Source: Gelatoporia subvermispora B (lineage: Eukaryota; Basidiomycota; Agaricomycetes; Polyporales; Gelatoporiaceae). Taken from it: a DNA stretch of 64,000 bases. The stretch lies in assembly GCA_000320605.2 (NCBI GenBank), contig KB445800.1:1116056-1180055 (forward strand). The letters are read 5' to 3'. Both the position numbers and the translations under genes were made by a program. The notes under the pieces were generated by a model. It was given only the letters and a program-made list of their open reading frames with translations. It made no database searches and was not told the DNA's origin. How positions within the stretch are numbered: position 1 is the first letter of the stretch; each line of letters begins with the position of its first letter. Below are positions 1 to 11,724 of the stretch, one piece after another.

Positions 1-34
1 TATATGACAAGTCGCCGATTGACGCAATGTTACG

Positions 35-700
35 GACCTTCGGCACTTGCCGTCGTGAAGACTGCACGGTGGTCGAATAGAAATGTATGACAATGCCCTG
101 CGCCTCGTTTGTCCTTGTCCTCGGCCACACCCGCAAGTCAAATAGGGACGTAGGTTAACGCCTACTGCTCACATGCCAAAGGTTTGGCGCTCGGAAAAGT
201 CCGCACTGTCTCGTATGCCGACAATGATTCGTGGTGTGTATGTCATACTCTCTGGGCTCGGAAAAGTCCGCACTGGTTTGAACGCCAAAGCCTATATCTG
301 GATTTTGTGCCTGCTCTCGGAAACGCCCGCACTTGCTCGTATATTGGAACTTAGTGACTTCTAGTTCATATGCGTGCGCCCGGAAAATCCGCACTGGTTT
401 GTAGGTCGACACCCACGTCTCGTGTGTGTGTTTGTGCTGAGTGCTCGGATATACCCGCCGACGCAGTAGCAACGTAGGTATGTGTCTGCGCTCAAACTCG
501 ATCGGACTAGCTTATGGGTCGACACCCGCACCTCGCGGATCTGCGAGCGGAGTTCCCCGCAGTCCCTTCTTACTCGTGTATATGTGCATGCTCGGCAAGT
601 TCCTACCTCGCGCACTCGCTGACAGCTGACGGTAACTCCCGAACTCTCATCAACCAAGATGTTGACCGCTCGGAAATGGCCGTCCTCACCGCGCTCTACT
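35..700. repeat. Degenerate tandem repeat, unit about 60-65 bp
   Basis: A core related to CTCGGAAAAGTCCGCACTGG recurs near 116, 189, 256, 314, 378 and 443, with weaker copies near 543, 590 and 667. Spacing is about 58-67 bp. Copies near 378 and 510 also share a GGTCGACACCC block. Short overlapping ORFs through this stretch are by-products of the periodicity. No gene is seen here. Confidence 0.75.
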
Positions 701-793
701 TGCCGGCCGACAAACCGCCCTCCAGTCACATAAGTGCGAGAACCAACAACTCAGCGATGTCCTTATCTTCCCCTGCAAGTTGCTTGATCCATC

Positions 794-1708
794 ATGCAGA
801 ACAACGCGACCACTGACGGACTCCCTGCTGGCTGGTTGAAGCTATACCACGTGAAGTGTGTGCTTCGTGCTCAAGTGTTATAGATGAAAGCTCAACTCTC
901 TTGCTCGTCATCGTTTTGCCGATAGCACTGGCGAAGGGTGTGTAGACCGTCGGGAATATTTTTATTGCCTCTCATGGGGCGTCCAGATTTTATCTAGACT
1001 TCAACCACGTCCCACCGCGCGTGATATGGAATCACCCATCGCTCGTTCAGCAGGTGCCTGTGGACAGCCCTCTCCACGAGCTGCAATTCATAACGTCGCA
1101 TATGGCCGTTGGTTCTCAGGGTGTTGACTTCGTCAATATTCCGACGATCAGAAGTGCTATGCCCATGGATACAAACGGAGCCTTGCCTCCCGCATATCCT
1201 CAGGGCACACCGCAAGTGCACACATCTAGGTCCGGTACCCAACAATGTCCCACCCTAACACAGCCTTACGGCATATATGTCACAAACTCTGCTACTTCGA
1301 CGGTACGTTTTTTGTGTGAAGTATGGCTTCCGTGATACTGAGCACAATTACTTTCGATTCGTCGAAGATGCCCACATCTTACTTCTCTGCGAACACATTG
1401 TCGGCAGAATATACGGCTCCTCTGCACATCAACCAAGCCACATCTTGTACCGCTTCCAACTCTCGGGACGGGTTGGATCAGCCCAGGTATATAAGTAGTT
1501 CTTCCTACGGGCAGGACGTACTCTCAGCCGGTGGTGCGTCTTCGACAACTTGACACCGGCCTCACCTAACCGGCATCTCTTCGTAGCACCGCAGAGAGGA
1601 CATGGCGCGAGAACTGCAGCGATGCAGCTCACGCAGTGCGAGTACGCTGGAGTACCTGACAACGGATATACACAAGGAGCTCGTGCGCAATACTCAGGAT
1701 ACATCTGA
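794..1708 (+). CDS. P/Q/S/Y-rich protein, block A paralogue
   Basis: Unrecognised gene, supported mainly by its paralogue at 10710-11724. The first exon is placed at the ATG at 794 because the stretch around GLPAGWLKLYH aligns with the start of the block B gene; it loosely resembles the front of a WW domain, but the hallmark second half is not seen. A middle exon (from about 1021) holds GALPPAYPQGT, matching GMLPQAYNHGT in block B. A phase-0 intron starts at the GTACGT near 1301 and ends at CGAAG before an ATG near 1368. The last exon begins with APQ after a phase-1 intron and ends at TGA 1706-1708, matching block B in length (about 40 residues). Composition is low-complexity and polar, with no membrane segment. 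The join between the first and second exons is not resolved. Function unknown. Confidence 0.5.
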
Positions 1709-3971
1709 CGCTGATAAGAACTCACCAAACGGAAGAAGTGTTGGGCACACCGTGATCAGTATATATGTGCCTAACTTGTCGAAGACGCATTCCACTCAGT
1801 TGGTCGACTTAATCTTCTGGCTGGTAATATCCTGTATCTAGCTCGTTTTCAACTTCCAAGTTCGACGATGGAGTCTACTTTCCGATAGTTCGAAGCCCTG
1901 ACTAGTCTATACTTGGCTTCATGTATTACGCTCATGGAAGGACAGACTCGACGCCCTCCTACTTGTCGTGAATTCTCCTCGGTATTATTGGAGTTGATTA
2001 TACTCGTTATTTGTGACAATTTGCTGTAACGCTGGACATCTTCGCTAGGATTGTCGGTCCTTTATATCGCTTTTCCATCATACTTTCGCATCACTCTTTC
2101 CTCATCTCATCTCAATCAGTCTGGAGCGCCGTCAGGTGGACATGGAGGGTCAAACTTACCATCGGCTGATGATACGTCTCAATGATGTCGTAGTGAACCG
2201 CGCTTATTGTCTCATGTGCGGAGTGCCTCAGCCTTCGTGGATTACAAGTGCTATGTCTATCTTCTACAATCAGGCCGAACATGACAACATATGAATCGAT
2301 GGTAATGCACAGCACGTCAGATGAACAGAGTAGCGATTTGTGATGTTTACCCAAGCGAGGCGTGTAGTGTATGAGTAAAGTACACCTATCCGCTCTAGGT
2401 CACTCAGCTGGCCTAGCGCGAGACTCTAGGAGCCGGAAGTTCTGCTACATATGTGAGTCAGTCTTAATGTCTGCTCGATTCACCCATGAACTGCATTGCA
2501 TTAGAGAGCTGTGCTCCTTTGCTAGCTGGGTATATCTTGAAGACCTAAGTACGCGATGAGTTCTTGTTAAACTGGACAGATTGCACGCGATTAGTTGCCG
2601 TAATTAATAGCAGTCTCCTATGATATATATGACGAGTGAGAGAGGTTCCATGCGCAATTGAAATCGCTGTCTGCTGTGCCTCGCAAGCGCGTCGAATATG
2701 TCGCACAAAATACTTGAAGTAACATACAAGGCACTGGCAGATCAATCGACGATTTCTCATGATCGATGCTCGGTATATGTCTATCCAGATCTATCGGGTG
2801 TCTCTCACCGCTCATCTCCAGATGGACTCTGCACGGCGTATCTCTAGTTCTTGTTCTAACACATATCATTGAATCAGCATCGAATATTCAAGCCAATCTC
2901 TAGCTATCGATGATGTAAACTATTCAGGATGAATCATAACCCACCGGCTCTGTGGCTGCCATGTAGGCACCAACGCACAAGTACAGATTGCTACAAGTGC
3001 ACTACAGTTTTATACCGGCCGGTGAGACGGTCAAATATTGGGACGCTCCCTGAATTGTTGTGCATTCCGAGCGATTCAATCGGGTATGAGCGATGTATGG
3101 GGGCATACTCACTAATGTGAAGAAAAATTAAACCGGTTTCGGCCTATGCAGAAGAACATGAGATCGAGCTCAATCAGTTGACAAAGCTCTTATCGGCGAG
3201 AGAGTACGCCAGTGAGACACCCCTGATGACGCCGAAAGTTGCTTATTCAAGTAGTTTAACGCCCCAAAGAGGCGTATGATTGGTTCAAGTCATGTTGACG
3301 TGGGACGCCAACGGCTGATAATGGAGTCTCCTCAGCGGCTTTGGGTTCAAGTCAAAGAAAGTACGTTTTCATGCTTTCACTGCGCGATAAAGCTGTACCA
3401 CACATGCCATACGTTATAGTGATGCACTTTGCGTACACATAGAGGGTAACAATCTACGGGAACACTTTGAGACTTGGCTAGATCTCCCGCCATAAATTCA
3501 CTCTCGTGGTACTCTCCATATAAGTCACGAACTTCAGCTCGACGCAGCATCTCGTCCGCGTATTCCTTGCAATGCCGGAGTGTTTTAGTATAGTTATGAA
3601 TTATCAGACTTTTTGCTGAGGTGAGCTTTGCGGCGTGACGGAAAAAATTCAGTCTGTATCACTGGGCCGTAGTGTATCACGGGCCGGTATAAAACTGTAA
3701 TCATTTATTCGATGACCGCTAAAGTTCACTCGCTTCGGTTTGCCTGTCGTGCAGCGGTATTCAGCACTCGGCGGGTTACGCTGCGAATGAGAAGGTGCAT
3801 AAAATGGTACGTAAAATGAGCGTGGATCGACTTTCGGAGTCAATCATCTGCCTGAGGGCATATTGCACTCACAACCACCGGTAAGGATTATTTCGACCGC
3901 CTCCCCCAGAGTACATCGAAACCAAACATCCGAGAAGAATCGCATTGACAATCCGCATAGACGATACATAC
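1709..3971. other. Non-coding; 3' part of duplication block A, then unique DNA
   Basis: From about 2335 to 2850 this matches 11720-12260 (shared landmarks: AGCTGGCCT after a GTGTARTGTA segment, GASAAGTGAG, and GGGTGTCT). The 1709-2335 interval has no counterpart in block B, where the matching sequence follows the stop codon directly, so about 630 bp was inserted here or lost there. Two copies of GGTTCAAGTCA lie at 3282-3292 and 3344-3354. No convincing gene. Confidence 0.5.
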
Positions 3972-6093
3972 TCATCTCCTGGTCAGAATGAGTGGCACCT
4001 CGCGTACGCCAAAAGCCAATCCAACCATCCCTCCCTGCAACACGCGTTCCCTCCACTCGTCCTTCGTCTCGCCATCACGCAGATTCGGATCAATTTTCCA
4101 ATCGCGCAGCAAAAGGCTTAGCACACAAACGCCCTCTGTTAGAGCAAACTTCCTGCCAAGACACGCACGTGGCCCGTATCCAAAGAAAGAAATGTCTGAC
4201 TCTTGCACACCATACCAGCGGGATGGGTCGAATCGCTCTGGGTCAGGGAAGAGCTCGGGGTCGTGGTCTATGCGGAGGTGTGAGAGTGTAGTTCTTATTA
4301 CCAGACAGTTGTTACGCACGAATGCCAATCATGTCTGTGACAATTGTCACTTCCGGGGAAAGTACGAATGGGCGACTGCCATCTTCGGAGAGGTGGAGCA
4401 TAATTGGCTCAGTGGCGTTGCGGTGAAGTATGAATCCCGCCGCTATCAGAGTGCACAAATCAGTGAGATCCATGGGACGGTACGATATACAACTCACGGA
4501 ACAGTCGTGCAGCCTCTTCGAAGCAAGCAGCGACTTTGTCGAGGTTCGGGAAGTCGTCGAGCGTCTACACAAGAGCATTCGAATTAGGAGTGGGGATACG
4601 CCCTAAAAATGCTTACGGGGACGCGTCCATTGGGTAGAACTTCTTGAATCTGCTGCAGGGCTTTCTCTTGCTCATCCTGGTGCAGAGCAAGCAGCGCGAG
4701 TGTCGCCGATAGAGTGTGACCAGTGGTTTCTGAATCGCCAATAAGCATACGACTACGTAATATTGCGTGAATGCCTACCATGTCCGGCGAACATAAAGCT
4801 GAAGACGTTTCCGATCTGCAATAAAGCTTAGTCAACGTGGTGATATGGAAGGCTAAGAACAGCGTTACAAGCTCGTCATCATTCAATCCGTTCTTGCCCT
4901 CAGCCTCAGCCGCAGAAACCAAACGCGTGAAGAGGTCGTTTCCAATTGAGCTTGAACCGGCTGTATCGGACGCAAGCTCAGTTTTCCGCGATGCGACCAG
5001 TTTTCGCATTTCCAAAGCTAGCTTGTTGTAAGCCTCGTCTACCTCTTGCAGCCTGTGCAGGTATATAAGGGACATATCATGGTCGAGGAAAACAGACTCG
5101 CCGTTTGATAGGTAGCATATATGCCCAGCGAGGAGCCGCGAGCCGTAAAATGAACCCCTCCGTGACGAGAGTGAGTGCCTTCTCGAAGGACATTTCGTGA
5201 CCGTCGGAGTTATCGATCCACGGGAAAGATAAGCCGAACCCGCAGCGAGATATGATGCCAAGGGCGAACTGAATAGGGACTGTCACTCGAAGCCAAATGC
5301 TAGAAATGCTAGAGAAGGTGCTTGCCTTGGACAAGTATTTGTTCATAGAATCAACCTTGATTTGCTTTTTTTGGGACCAGTGCTCTCCATCCATCATCTC
5401 GGAGTAGAGACGAACGGTTTCCTGAGCAACGAGGGCGTATCTGCGTTGAAAGACATCAACTCATATACTTGACGTCAGGTGCACGCAGTGTAACTGACGT
5501 AGGGCCGCTGAAGGCAGGTCCGACTATTCGCCGATGTCTCTTATAGACGTCGAAATTAGATGCTATAATATTTTCTCCCCAGAGCCTATTCTGGATCAGA
5601 TTCTCGAGCGTCGGATAACACGGTAATGTGAGTCTCACCTAGTTCCAGCTTGTGACTCTTCGGACTTGAAGAACTTCGCGTGGTTCCCAGACAGAACCTG
5701 TTTTGCGACATATGCGGACGCAGTGAAGATGACCGGATTGCCAAAGAGTGAGACGGACGAGATGGTTCGAGAACCATAGTACTCGTAGACTACGGCGAGT
5801 TCAGATATGGTCACTCGGTCCATGCGTAAAATCTCACCAGAACTCCTCCATTCCCAGTACCAGTTGAGACCGGGGTTGAGATACGAGGTAGGGAGGATAA
5901 CTCCCCAGAGGCTATTGGGGGAAAATGCACAGCGGAATCCTGGTAAGTAGTTGACACGCTACCAAACATCATTTGGTCGGCGCTCATGCTTCTGTAGATC
6001 ATTATTGAAGCTCACCTTCAGGCTCGAGAGGATGCGCAACACTAGAGCGACGGCAAGCAGAACGCAAGCGGTGAGGACTGTTGAAGTCTCCAT
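3972..6093 (-). CDS. Cytochrome P450 monooxygenase
   Basis: Haem-thiolate monooxygenase, expected to be ER-anchored and paired with NADPH-P450 reductase; substrate unknown. The start is the ATG at 6093-6091, giving an N-terminal hydrophobic anchor (TVLTACVLLAVALVLRIL). Then come WGVILPTSYLNPGLNWYWEW, the C-helix segment YKRHRRIVGPAF, and I-helix AGHETTGHT. The I-helix appears only after splicing out two introns between about 4740 and 4853; the unspliced reading (GDSETTGHT) is an artefact. The K-helix ExxR is EAAR (near 4520), followed by PDPERFDPSRWYG and haem-binding loop FFGYGPRACLGRKF with its Cys ligand. Stop TAA is at 3972-3974. All signature residues are present and no internal break was found, so the gene looks functional. 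The second exon (about 5940-6015) is not settled. The gene lies inside the sequence that splits duplication block A. Confidence 0.9.
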
Positions 6094-7630
6094 TCTGAAA
6101 GTACCCGTTGAATGGGCTCAATGTCGGACAATGTGCGCAAGGTTCACTCGAATCGTCCGTTTATGAGAGGCGGCCTTGTGTTCCCGCGGCAGAGCTATAC
6201 GCGAGCAAAATATAACTTGATCGTACGAGTTTTGGATCAACGCGGGTTGATCACTGCCTGTGAACATACAACATATCGGGACAGGCACACATGCCAATTG
6301 GTTGCGTTACAGGTTTCGCGCGCCTGCACACAGTGGATACCAGCTAGCCACAAGAGTACCTGAGCGATGGCGTCCTATTGTATGCCAATCAATCCTTGAT
6401 AGGGGCTGTGTCCTATGCGTATCGTCCTGCTTGGGTGGGCGAGGAGAGCGGCCAAGATGACGTTCACTGTAGTCCAAGACTCTGAGGTCACTAATCTACT
6501 GCAGAACGTTCCAAGCTTTCTAGCATACAGGACTCGACTGTCGAGGTGTGGGTCGCTGGGTCGCAGGTCCAATGTTTCTCTGACGCAGTGCCCACTCACT
6601 TATGATACCGCTGTGCACCGTGATGTGCCACGGAGACTCAAACTCAAACCTGGGCTACGTCGGAAAGTGTGCGAATAAGGGCGGTGGAACAAGTCGAGTA
6701 GCTGTAAGAGGTCGTGCGTGTCGAACGAATACCACCGTCGATACCGTAGTGTTAAATTTCGGGTGCCCTCGGCGCCGCTGTGATCTGATAGACCTGAGAT
6801 CGAGATTGCAATAAGCGCTCATTGCATTCCTCCTCCGATAAATCGATAACCTCTCGTAACATTTTTCCATGCATCTGCCAGACCGCCACAGCTACAACAT
6901 CGAAACAGCCTCTTCACGGATCTAAATACTGTGCACACCTGCAGCTGATAGCTGTCTTCATAACGGGGGCGTACCCCGTCGCGAAAAATACACACATCGG
7001 AGTCGACGGAGTTCACATCAGAACAGCCTCTTCACGAATCTGGATACTGTGCACACTTGCAGCTGAACATGAGGTCGAAGTATTCTGGCGGCTGCGGAAC
7101 ATTCGTGCTGCTTCCCAGTGGCAGCGAGGCTGTGCCACCGTTCACGACAACGTGTTTCCTATAGCGCTGGGCGATCGTCAGCCAGAGGAAGTTCATAGAC
7201 TGACGACGGGTCACTCATTGTACTGCTCGTTGCGGAATTGGATCGCGACTGTGCTCGTTAGTTACACTACTAGGTGATGGACCTGTGTCTCCTTGGAACA
7301 TATCGCAAGTAGATCTGGGACCTTTGGCGACTTCTGCATTGGGCCTCTTGAACGCCACCATAGAAGCTTGACATGCTGACACATGACAGATCTGAAATGT
7401 ACATTTTTACGAAGAAGCTGTCCGGCCTTCAGGATTAGCTGCGCTGAACTGCGCTGAACTGCGGCCCAGTACAGCTCGCGAGTCGCCGTAAATTCTGTAC
7501 AGCCTGGGGATATGTGTGGCAAATCTGCACCACGATGAAGCAGGCCACGGCGACTTATAACTCGCTGATGGAGCAAGAGAGTGCGCAAACCCATCCGCAC
7601 AACAAAAACCCATCATCCAGCACAGGAAAC
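6094..7630. other. Intergenic, with a 52 bp direct repeat
   Basis: No gene is supported. Imperfect direct copies of about 52 bp (core CAGCCTCTTCACG, then ATACTGTGCACAC) lie at 6897-6948 and 7015-7066, 118 bp apart. Homology to block B resumes near 7495 (shared TGCACCACGATGAAGCAG) and runs into the gene at 7631. Confidence 0.6.
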
Positions 7631-8125
7631 ATGGCGGAAAAGTATGTCAGAACTCATTTTGATTCGCAAAAAGCCCGCTCATGCTCCTTGCTGTGCACCA
7701 GTAACCCCTTCAGAGATCCTCAGAGAGAGCAGGCCGTTCGTGCTAAGCTGGAACAATCACAGAAAGCTATGGAGGAGTACCAGCGCGTCAAGGACTCGGG
7801 GAATGAAGAACAGATCGAGAAAGTTGCGAGGGCGGTGTCGCAGAGTATGCGCGACGCCGCAGACGTCTGCCCAGACCACAAGCAGGCGGAGAAACTGCGG
7901 AAGAACGCGGACGAGTTCGAGAGAGGCGGCCACGAGAGAAGGGCAGAGATGTCCCATCCTGGCCATCCATTGGTCATGGGCCTCAAAGTCCTCTTCGGCA
8001 TGCCAGTTATAGCGCTCGGGTCCTTTGTCTGGGGCGTCGGCAAGGTGGTGGAGGGCCTCGGACGCGGTCTGGCGGCAGGGCCGGAGTGGGCTGTGAGATC
8101 CTACAAGAGAGGTCGAGCCACATAG
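7631..8125 (+). CDS. Small protein with C-terminal membrane segment, intact copy
   Basis: Unrecognised family. Exon 1 is 11 nt (7631-7641), then a 60 bp intron (7642-7701; GTATGT...CCAG), and exon 2 runs 7702-8125, giving 144 residues that begin MAENNPFRDPQREQAV. Reading straight through from upstream gives a longer ORF, but the splice is preferred because the same intron is recognisable in the paralogue at 12678-13139. Residues up to about 95 are highly charged and probably helical, with a KVARAVSQSMRDAADVCPD stretch. The end has a hydrophobic, glycine-rich segment (VMGLKVLFGMPVIALGSFVW, then GVGKVVEGLGRGL), so a tail-anchored protein is plausible. Function unknown. Confidence 0.65.
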   Translation: MAEKYVRTHFDSQKARSCSLLCTSNPFRDPQREQAVRAKLEQSQKAMEEYQRVKDSGNEEQIEKVARAVSQSMRDAADVCPDHKQAEKLRKNADEFERGGHERRAEMSHPGHPLVMGLKVLFGMPVIALGSFVWGVGKVVEGLGRGLAAGPEWAVRSYKRGRAT

Positions 8126-9430
8126 GAGAATCAGGATGAAGCACGAGTCCCTGGCTGCTATCCACTCACCATACGGATAGCTGACGTGTGTAGTACCTTG
8201 TGCTTGCTGCCCGGACCTGTACGATAGCAACGTTGTCTCACTCACGGATTCTCCCTACTGCTCCCTTCAGTCCCGCTAACTTTCGTAGCATTTTCTTCCG
8301 TGCACAAATTGCTGGATCAGCTACTAATAGCCCGCACAAATCATATTATGTGTCCAGTTGATGGCACCATGATATATCAGCTGGTCATTCCTCCACCTAG
8401 GCATTGCAGGCTACTCATTGGTCAACCAGACGTCCATGACTCCATTGCCGCCAAGCCACCCACCACCATAGGTACTTAAGGCCGCTCATCTATGCCACAG
8501 CGTACTACAGGCGCTAGTTTGATCATGGACCATATTTTCTAAGAATACATAAGGACATGGAGGCTGTCAGACACGCACGGATCAAGGCGAAGATGAGAGC
8601 CTCGTGGTGGGCGTCTGCACAAAAACTTGGGAGCGCTGGTATTGTTGCAAGGTGCCATGTCCGTATTCCTGACTCCTTGAGGTAGCATCCTGCTGATCTC
8701 TAGAGACATAGCGGTATCTGCCGTGACGTTCGGCCTGTCTGATGTGTCGGCACGACCGACGCATCGCGATGATATGTTGGTATGCGATTCTGTGTGCTGC
8801 TGGCTGCTTGATGACGCGTACATCGACGGCTGTTGAGCGTATGAGTGAAGGGTGACCCATATAACAGTCGGCGGCTACCTTCTGAGGTCTAGATAAAGTC
8901 TGAAACTGTGTCAAATCCTTGTGCGAAATATGCGAGGTTGTGACAATACAGCGGCGTTGTGTGCTTACAAAGTAAGCTTCGAGCTTTGACTTGTATCAGG
9001 TCCACGATTGCAGAAATCTTCTGGCCGACCGCCAACGAGTCAAACAACAAATTGTAGGTGGCTAGCCTCAGCCCCCCAATGTACGGGAGGCATGGCGCGC
9101 ACGCAGACCGATGGCGAAGCCACGGGAGGATCGGACGACATGCGAGACCCAAGTCGTGCTGGTGTAGCAGATGGTGTGTACATTGTGGGGCGCAAAGAGC
9201 AGGCGATACCCTCGTCAGCACCAAGCCTCGAGCATTGAGAAGGCGATCAGACGATATCTGGGGAACGGAGTTGTGTACGATCACTTGAGTTGATTGCCCA
9301 GGGTAAGGAGCACAAATACGCAATGAGACGTGCGGAAGAGCAAGGAGGTCGAAGCGTAAGCTTAGCGTAGCTGCGTCGCATCCACCATAGCATGCTCACG
9401 GAAAATGCTGGGACTTTCAGGCACCTGGAG
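8126..9430. other. Intergenic, no gene seen
   Basis: Homology to block B ends near 8160. The remaining sequence carries only short overlapping ORFs on both strands without motif, splice or composition support. Confidence 0.5.
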
Positions 9431-9900
9431 TATCAGGCAGGATATCGAGAGCATTCGCGAGGTTCAAGGCAGTAAGTCGTGCGTCTGTGGACATACCCGA
9501 CGCGGCAAGGCGGTGGTAAAGTGGTTGATAGACAGCGATGTACAGCTGTTCAGGCAAACGCACCATGTCTCGGTCTGTATGGACCTTCCTCCGGATGTCC
9601 AGTCGCACAGGGCATCTCCCACCCCACCTGGGACTTCCCGCAAGCTCCGCTGCAGCTCGAGCAGAGTCGGGCAACCCGTGCAGGCAATAGCAAATGTACC
9701 TCGTCTTCGACGACGACGCCACCAGTTCTGCAGAAGCGACAGATATCTGCGGCTCTCGCGGTCCACACCTGCTCTCCGGAGGCTCTGGATCGCGAGAGGA
9801 CGCGCACCGGTAGCACTGGTCTGGAGAGAGGCCACCGATGGTAGGCATTCGGCGTGCGCATGAACCTCGTATTCGATGACTACGCTCGCCTTCGCAGATG
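9430..9900 (-). pseudogene. Decayed LINE-type reverse transcriptase C-terminus
   Basis: Read on the minus strand, pieces in different frames follow the order seen at the end of non-LTR retrotransposon polyproteins of agaricomycetes: PLAIQSLRR, then ICRFCRTGGVVVEDEVHLLL (the C-x2-C-x(n)-H zinc-binding tail), then MVRLPEQLYIAVYQPL. Frame changes between the pieces mean no functional protein is encoded. No reverse-transcriptase catalytic YADD box and no target-site duplication were found, so only a 3' fragment would remain. The alternative is chance similarity. Confidence 0.4.
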
Positions 9901-10709
9901 CGGTTCTTGCACTCCACACCAGCGCTCCTGAGACCGAGCTGTAAACAGCACCGAGGAACCCAACGATAATGGCATCCACCCTACGGGCGCTTCACCCCGC
10001 CATCCATCCGTGGATGACAACTAACGAACCAGAGCCGGCACATAGAGCTTGAGAGGCAGCGCAGTAGTGTAAGACGCCAAAAACAGGGCCAACGCGAACT
10101 CATCTGCGACTCGCCGTGTAGTGATGCGACGTACAATAGCGCCCAATGTGCATCCATTCACTAGGGCAGCTGAGCCATCCATCCTTTCGATGGCGTGTTC
10201 TGCAGTGTTGATGTGGCCAGAGCACTAGCACAGCTAACCAGCCAGACGAGTGAACTAAGCAGGGCAGCCACAGCGGATTCAGTGCAGCAACGACGCGCAT
10301 CGCAAACGAAGTGCACATTGCAAGCTGCAAAAGTAACTGTGCACCGTGCGCGCAAAACGTGCGCGGGTGGTCCAAGTCACTTTTATGTACCCACCCACCG
10401 GACTCACGTCCACACCCCCATCGAGCAGGCCCCCCGGGCACCGCCTCAGTCTGCGATTCGTGGGTACAGTCTTACAGACCCCAATGACCCTGATGGGGAC
10501 CGTACCGGGTAATATATCCTCCCTCCCTCCCTCCCTCCCAGGCTCTGCCGCATCGGGGAAAGGAAACTGAGAACTCTCAGGTCGCGGCCAGAGGTAGGCG
10601 CTATGTTCAAGACCACTGCATGGCCCGCCCTCTGACTGATATATAAACGCAAGATGTTTTATGATCTGCCCATATCTCCACCTCCAGTTTCCTGCGCATC
10701 CATTCACTC
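9901..10709. other. Intergenic with (TCCC)n microsatellite
   Basis: No gene seen. A TCCC tetranucleotide run lies at about 10518-10539. This is the likely promoter region of the gene starting at 10710; ATATATAAACG near 10640 could serve as a TATA box. Confidence 0.5.
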
Positions 10710-11724
10710 ATGTCAGCCTACTTCGAAGGACCTGCTCAGTGGCTCTTGTTGCTACATGACCCACGGTACATGCAGCTTCTCTTCTTAGATCTTGACACCG
10801 TACACTTATTAGTGTTGCTACTGTTACTCGTTTACAGTACTGGCAACGGGTGCGTTCGGAGTCCGTTGCGTCATTCGCGCAACATCAGCAAAGCGTCCAC
10901 TCACTGAATGCGCCTGACGCTATCGTATCGCAGATTCTACGTGGACTGCAACCAATGGCCACCGACCGTGATAGTGGACCATCCATCCCTCCTGCCTCGC
11001 AGGCAGCCACCGCCAGTGGGCGTACCAATGCACAGCCAGCATTACCCACAGCCCAGTACGACCACATGTTTTCAATCTCCTCGTCCCGCAACGAATGCGC
11101 TGGATATGTCGATAGGCATAACCCTGTCCGAAGATTCCACCCGTAGCGGGCCCGGGATGTTACCTCAAGCATACAACCATGGCACATGGCAGCGATACCC
11201 TCAGTCTTCTAGTTATCAGCAAGCTTCCAACCCAGTTCAGCCGTGTACTGGCTCGTCTGGAACGGTGTCTGATGCATCCCCTGTGCGTAGCTAATTTCCG
11301 TTTTCCCCAACTCACAGTAAACACCTCACTCCCTCAATTCAACTCCATCAGAGCTCCATGTCCCATGTTGCAGGGAGCCCCTCTGGAGTCTGGCACTACG
11401 CTTCGCCGGACAATACCCAGACGTCGTCATGGAATGGGTATATTACCCAGCCCCAAGTCAACCCGTATAACGCCCAGCCCCAAGTCAGCCCGCCCCGCTC
11501 ACCAGCGGTCACGTCCGGAGGGTCATACTTACCACAGACTGATGGTACGTATCTCGATAATGTTATAGCAGCTCAACCTTATCGATTGTTTCCCTCGTGT
11601 AGCTCCTCAGTCTCCATGGGATGCGGGTACCACGTTTATGCCCGCCACCCAGTATACCAACGTGTGGGGCGCTGGGAACGGACAACAGCCTCATGCGCAA
11701 GACCCACAGTATCACAATATGTGA
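10710..11724 (+). CDS. P/Q/S/Y-rich protein, block B paralogue
   Basis: Paralogue of the gene at 794-1708, function unknown. The first exon (MSAYFEGPAQWLLLLHDP) aligns with the block A start and is followed by an intron from the GTACAT near 10766. The long middle exon contains GMLPQAYNHGTWQRYPQSSS. A phase-0 intron ends at CCATCAG before SSMSHVAGSPSGVWHY, then comes a repetitive QPQVNPYNAQPQVSPP segment. A phase-1 intron (GTACGT...GTGTAG, about 11545-11602) leads to a last exon starting APQSPWDAGTTF and ending QYHNM at TGA 11722-11724. The protein is rich in Pro, Gln, Ser and Tyr, as in low-complexity regulatory or RNA-associated proteins, but no domain was recognised. The frame change between about 10950 and 11110 needs one more intron whose edges I could not fix. 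Confidence 0.55.

Noticed and set aside
3282..3354. tRNA or tRNA-derived SINE, from two GGTTCAAGTCA B-box-like motifs
   Set aside because: No matching acceptor stem, D arm or anticodon arm could be folded around either motif, and no A-box at the right distance was convincing.
4740..4853. P450 with an aberrant I-helix (GDSETTGHT)
   Set aside because: Splicing out the two short introns gives the canonical AGHETTGHT, so the odd motif comes from reading intron sequence.
8889..9323. Second reverse-transcriptase fragment (RSxxAP-like, minus strand)
   Set aside because: It would lie downstream of the zinc-binding tail on the same strand, which is the wrong order for one element, and the similarity is weak.
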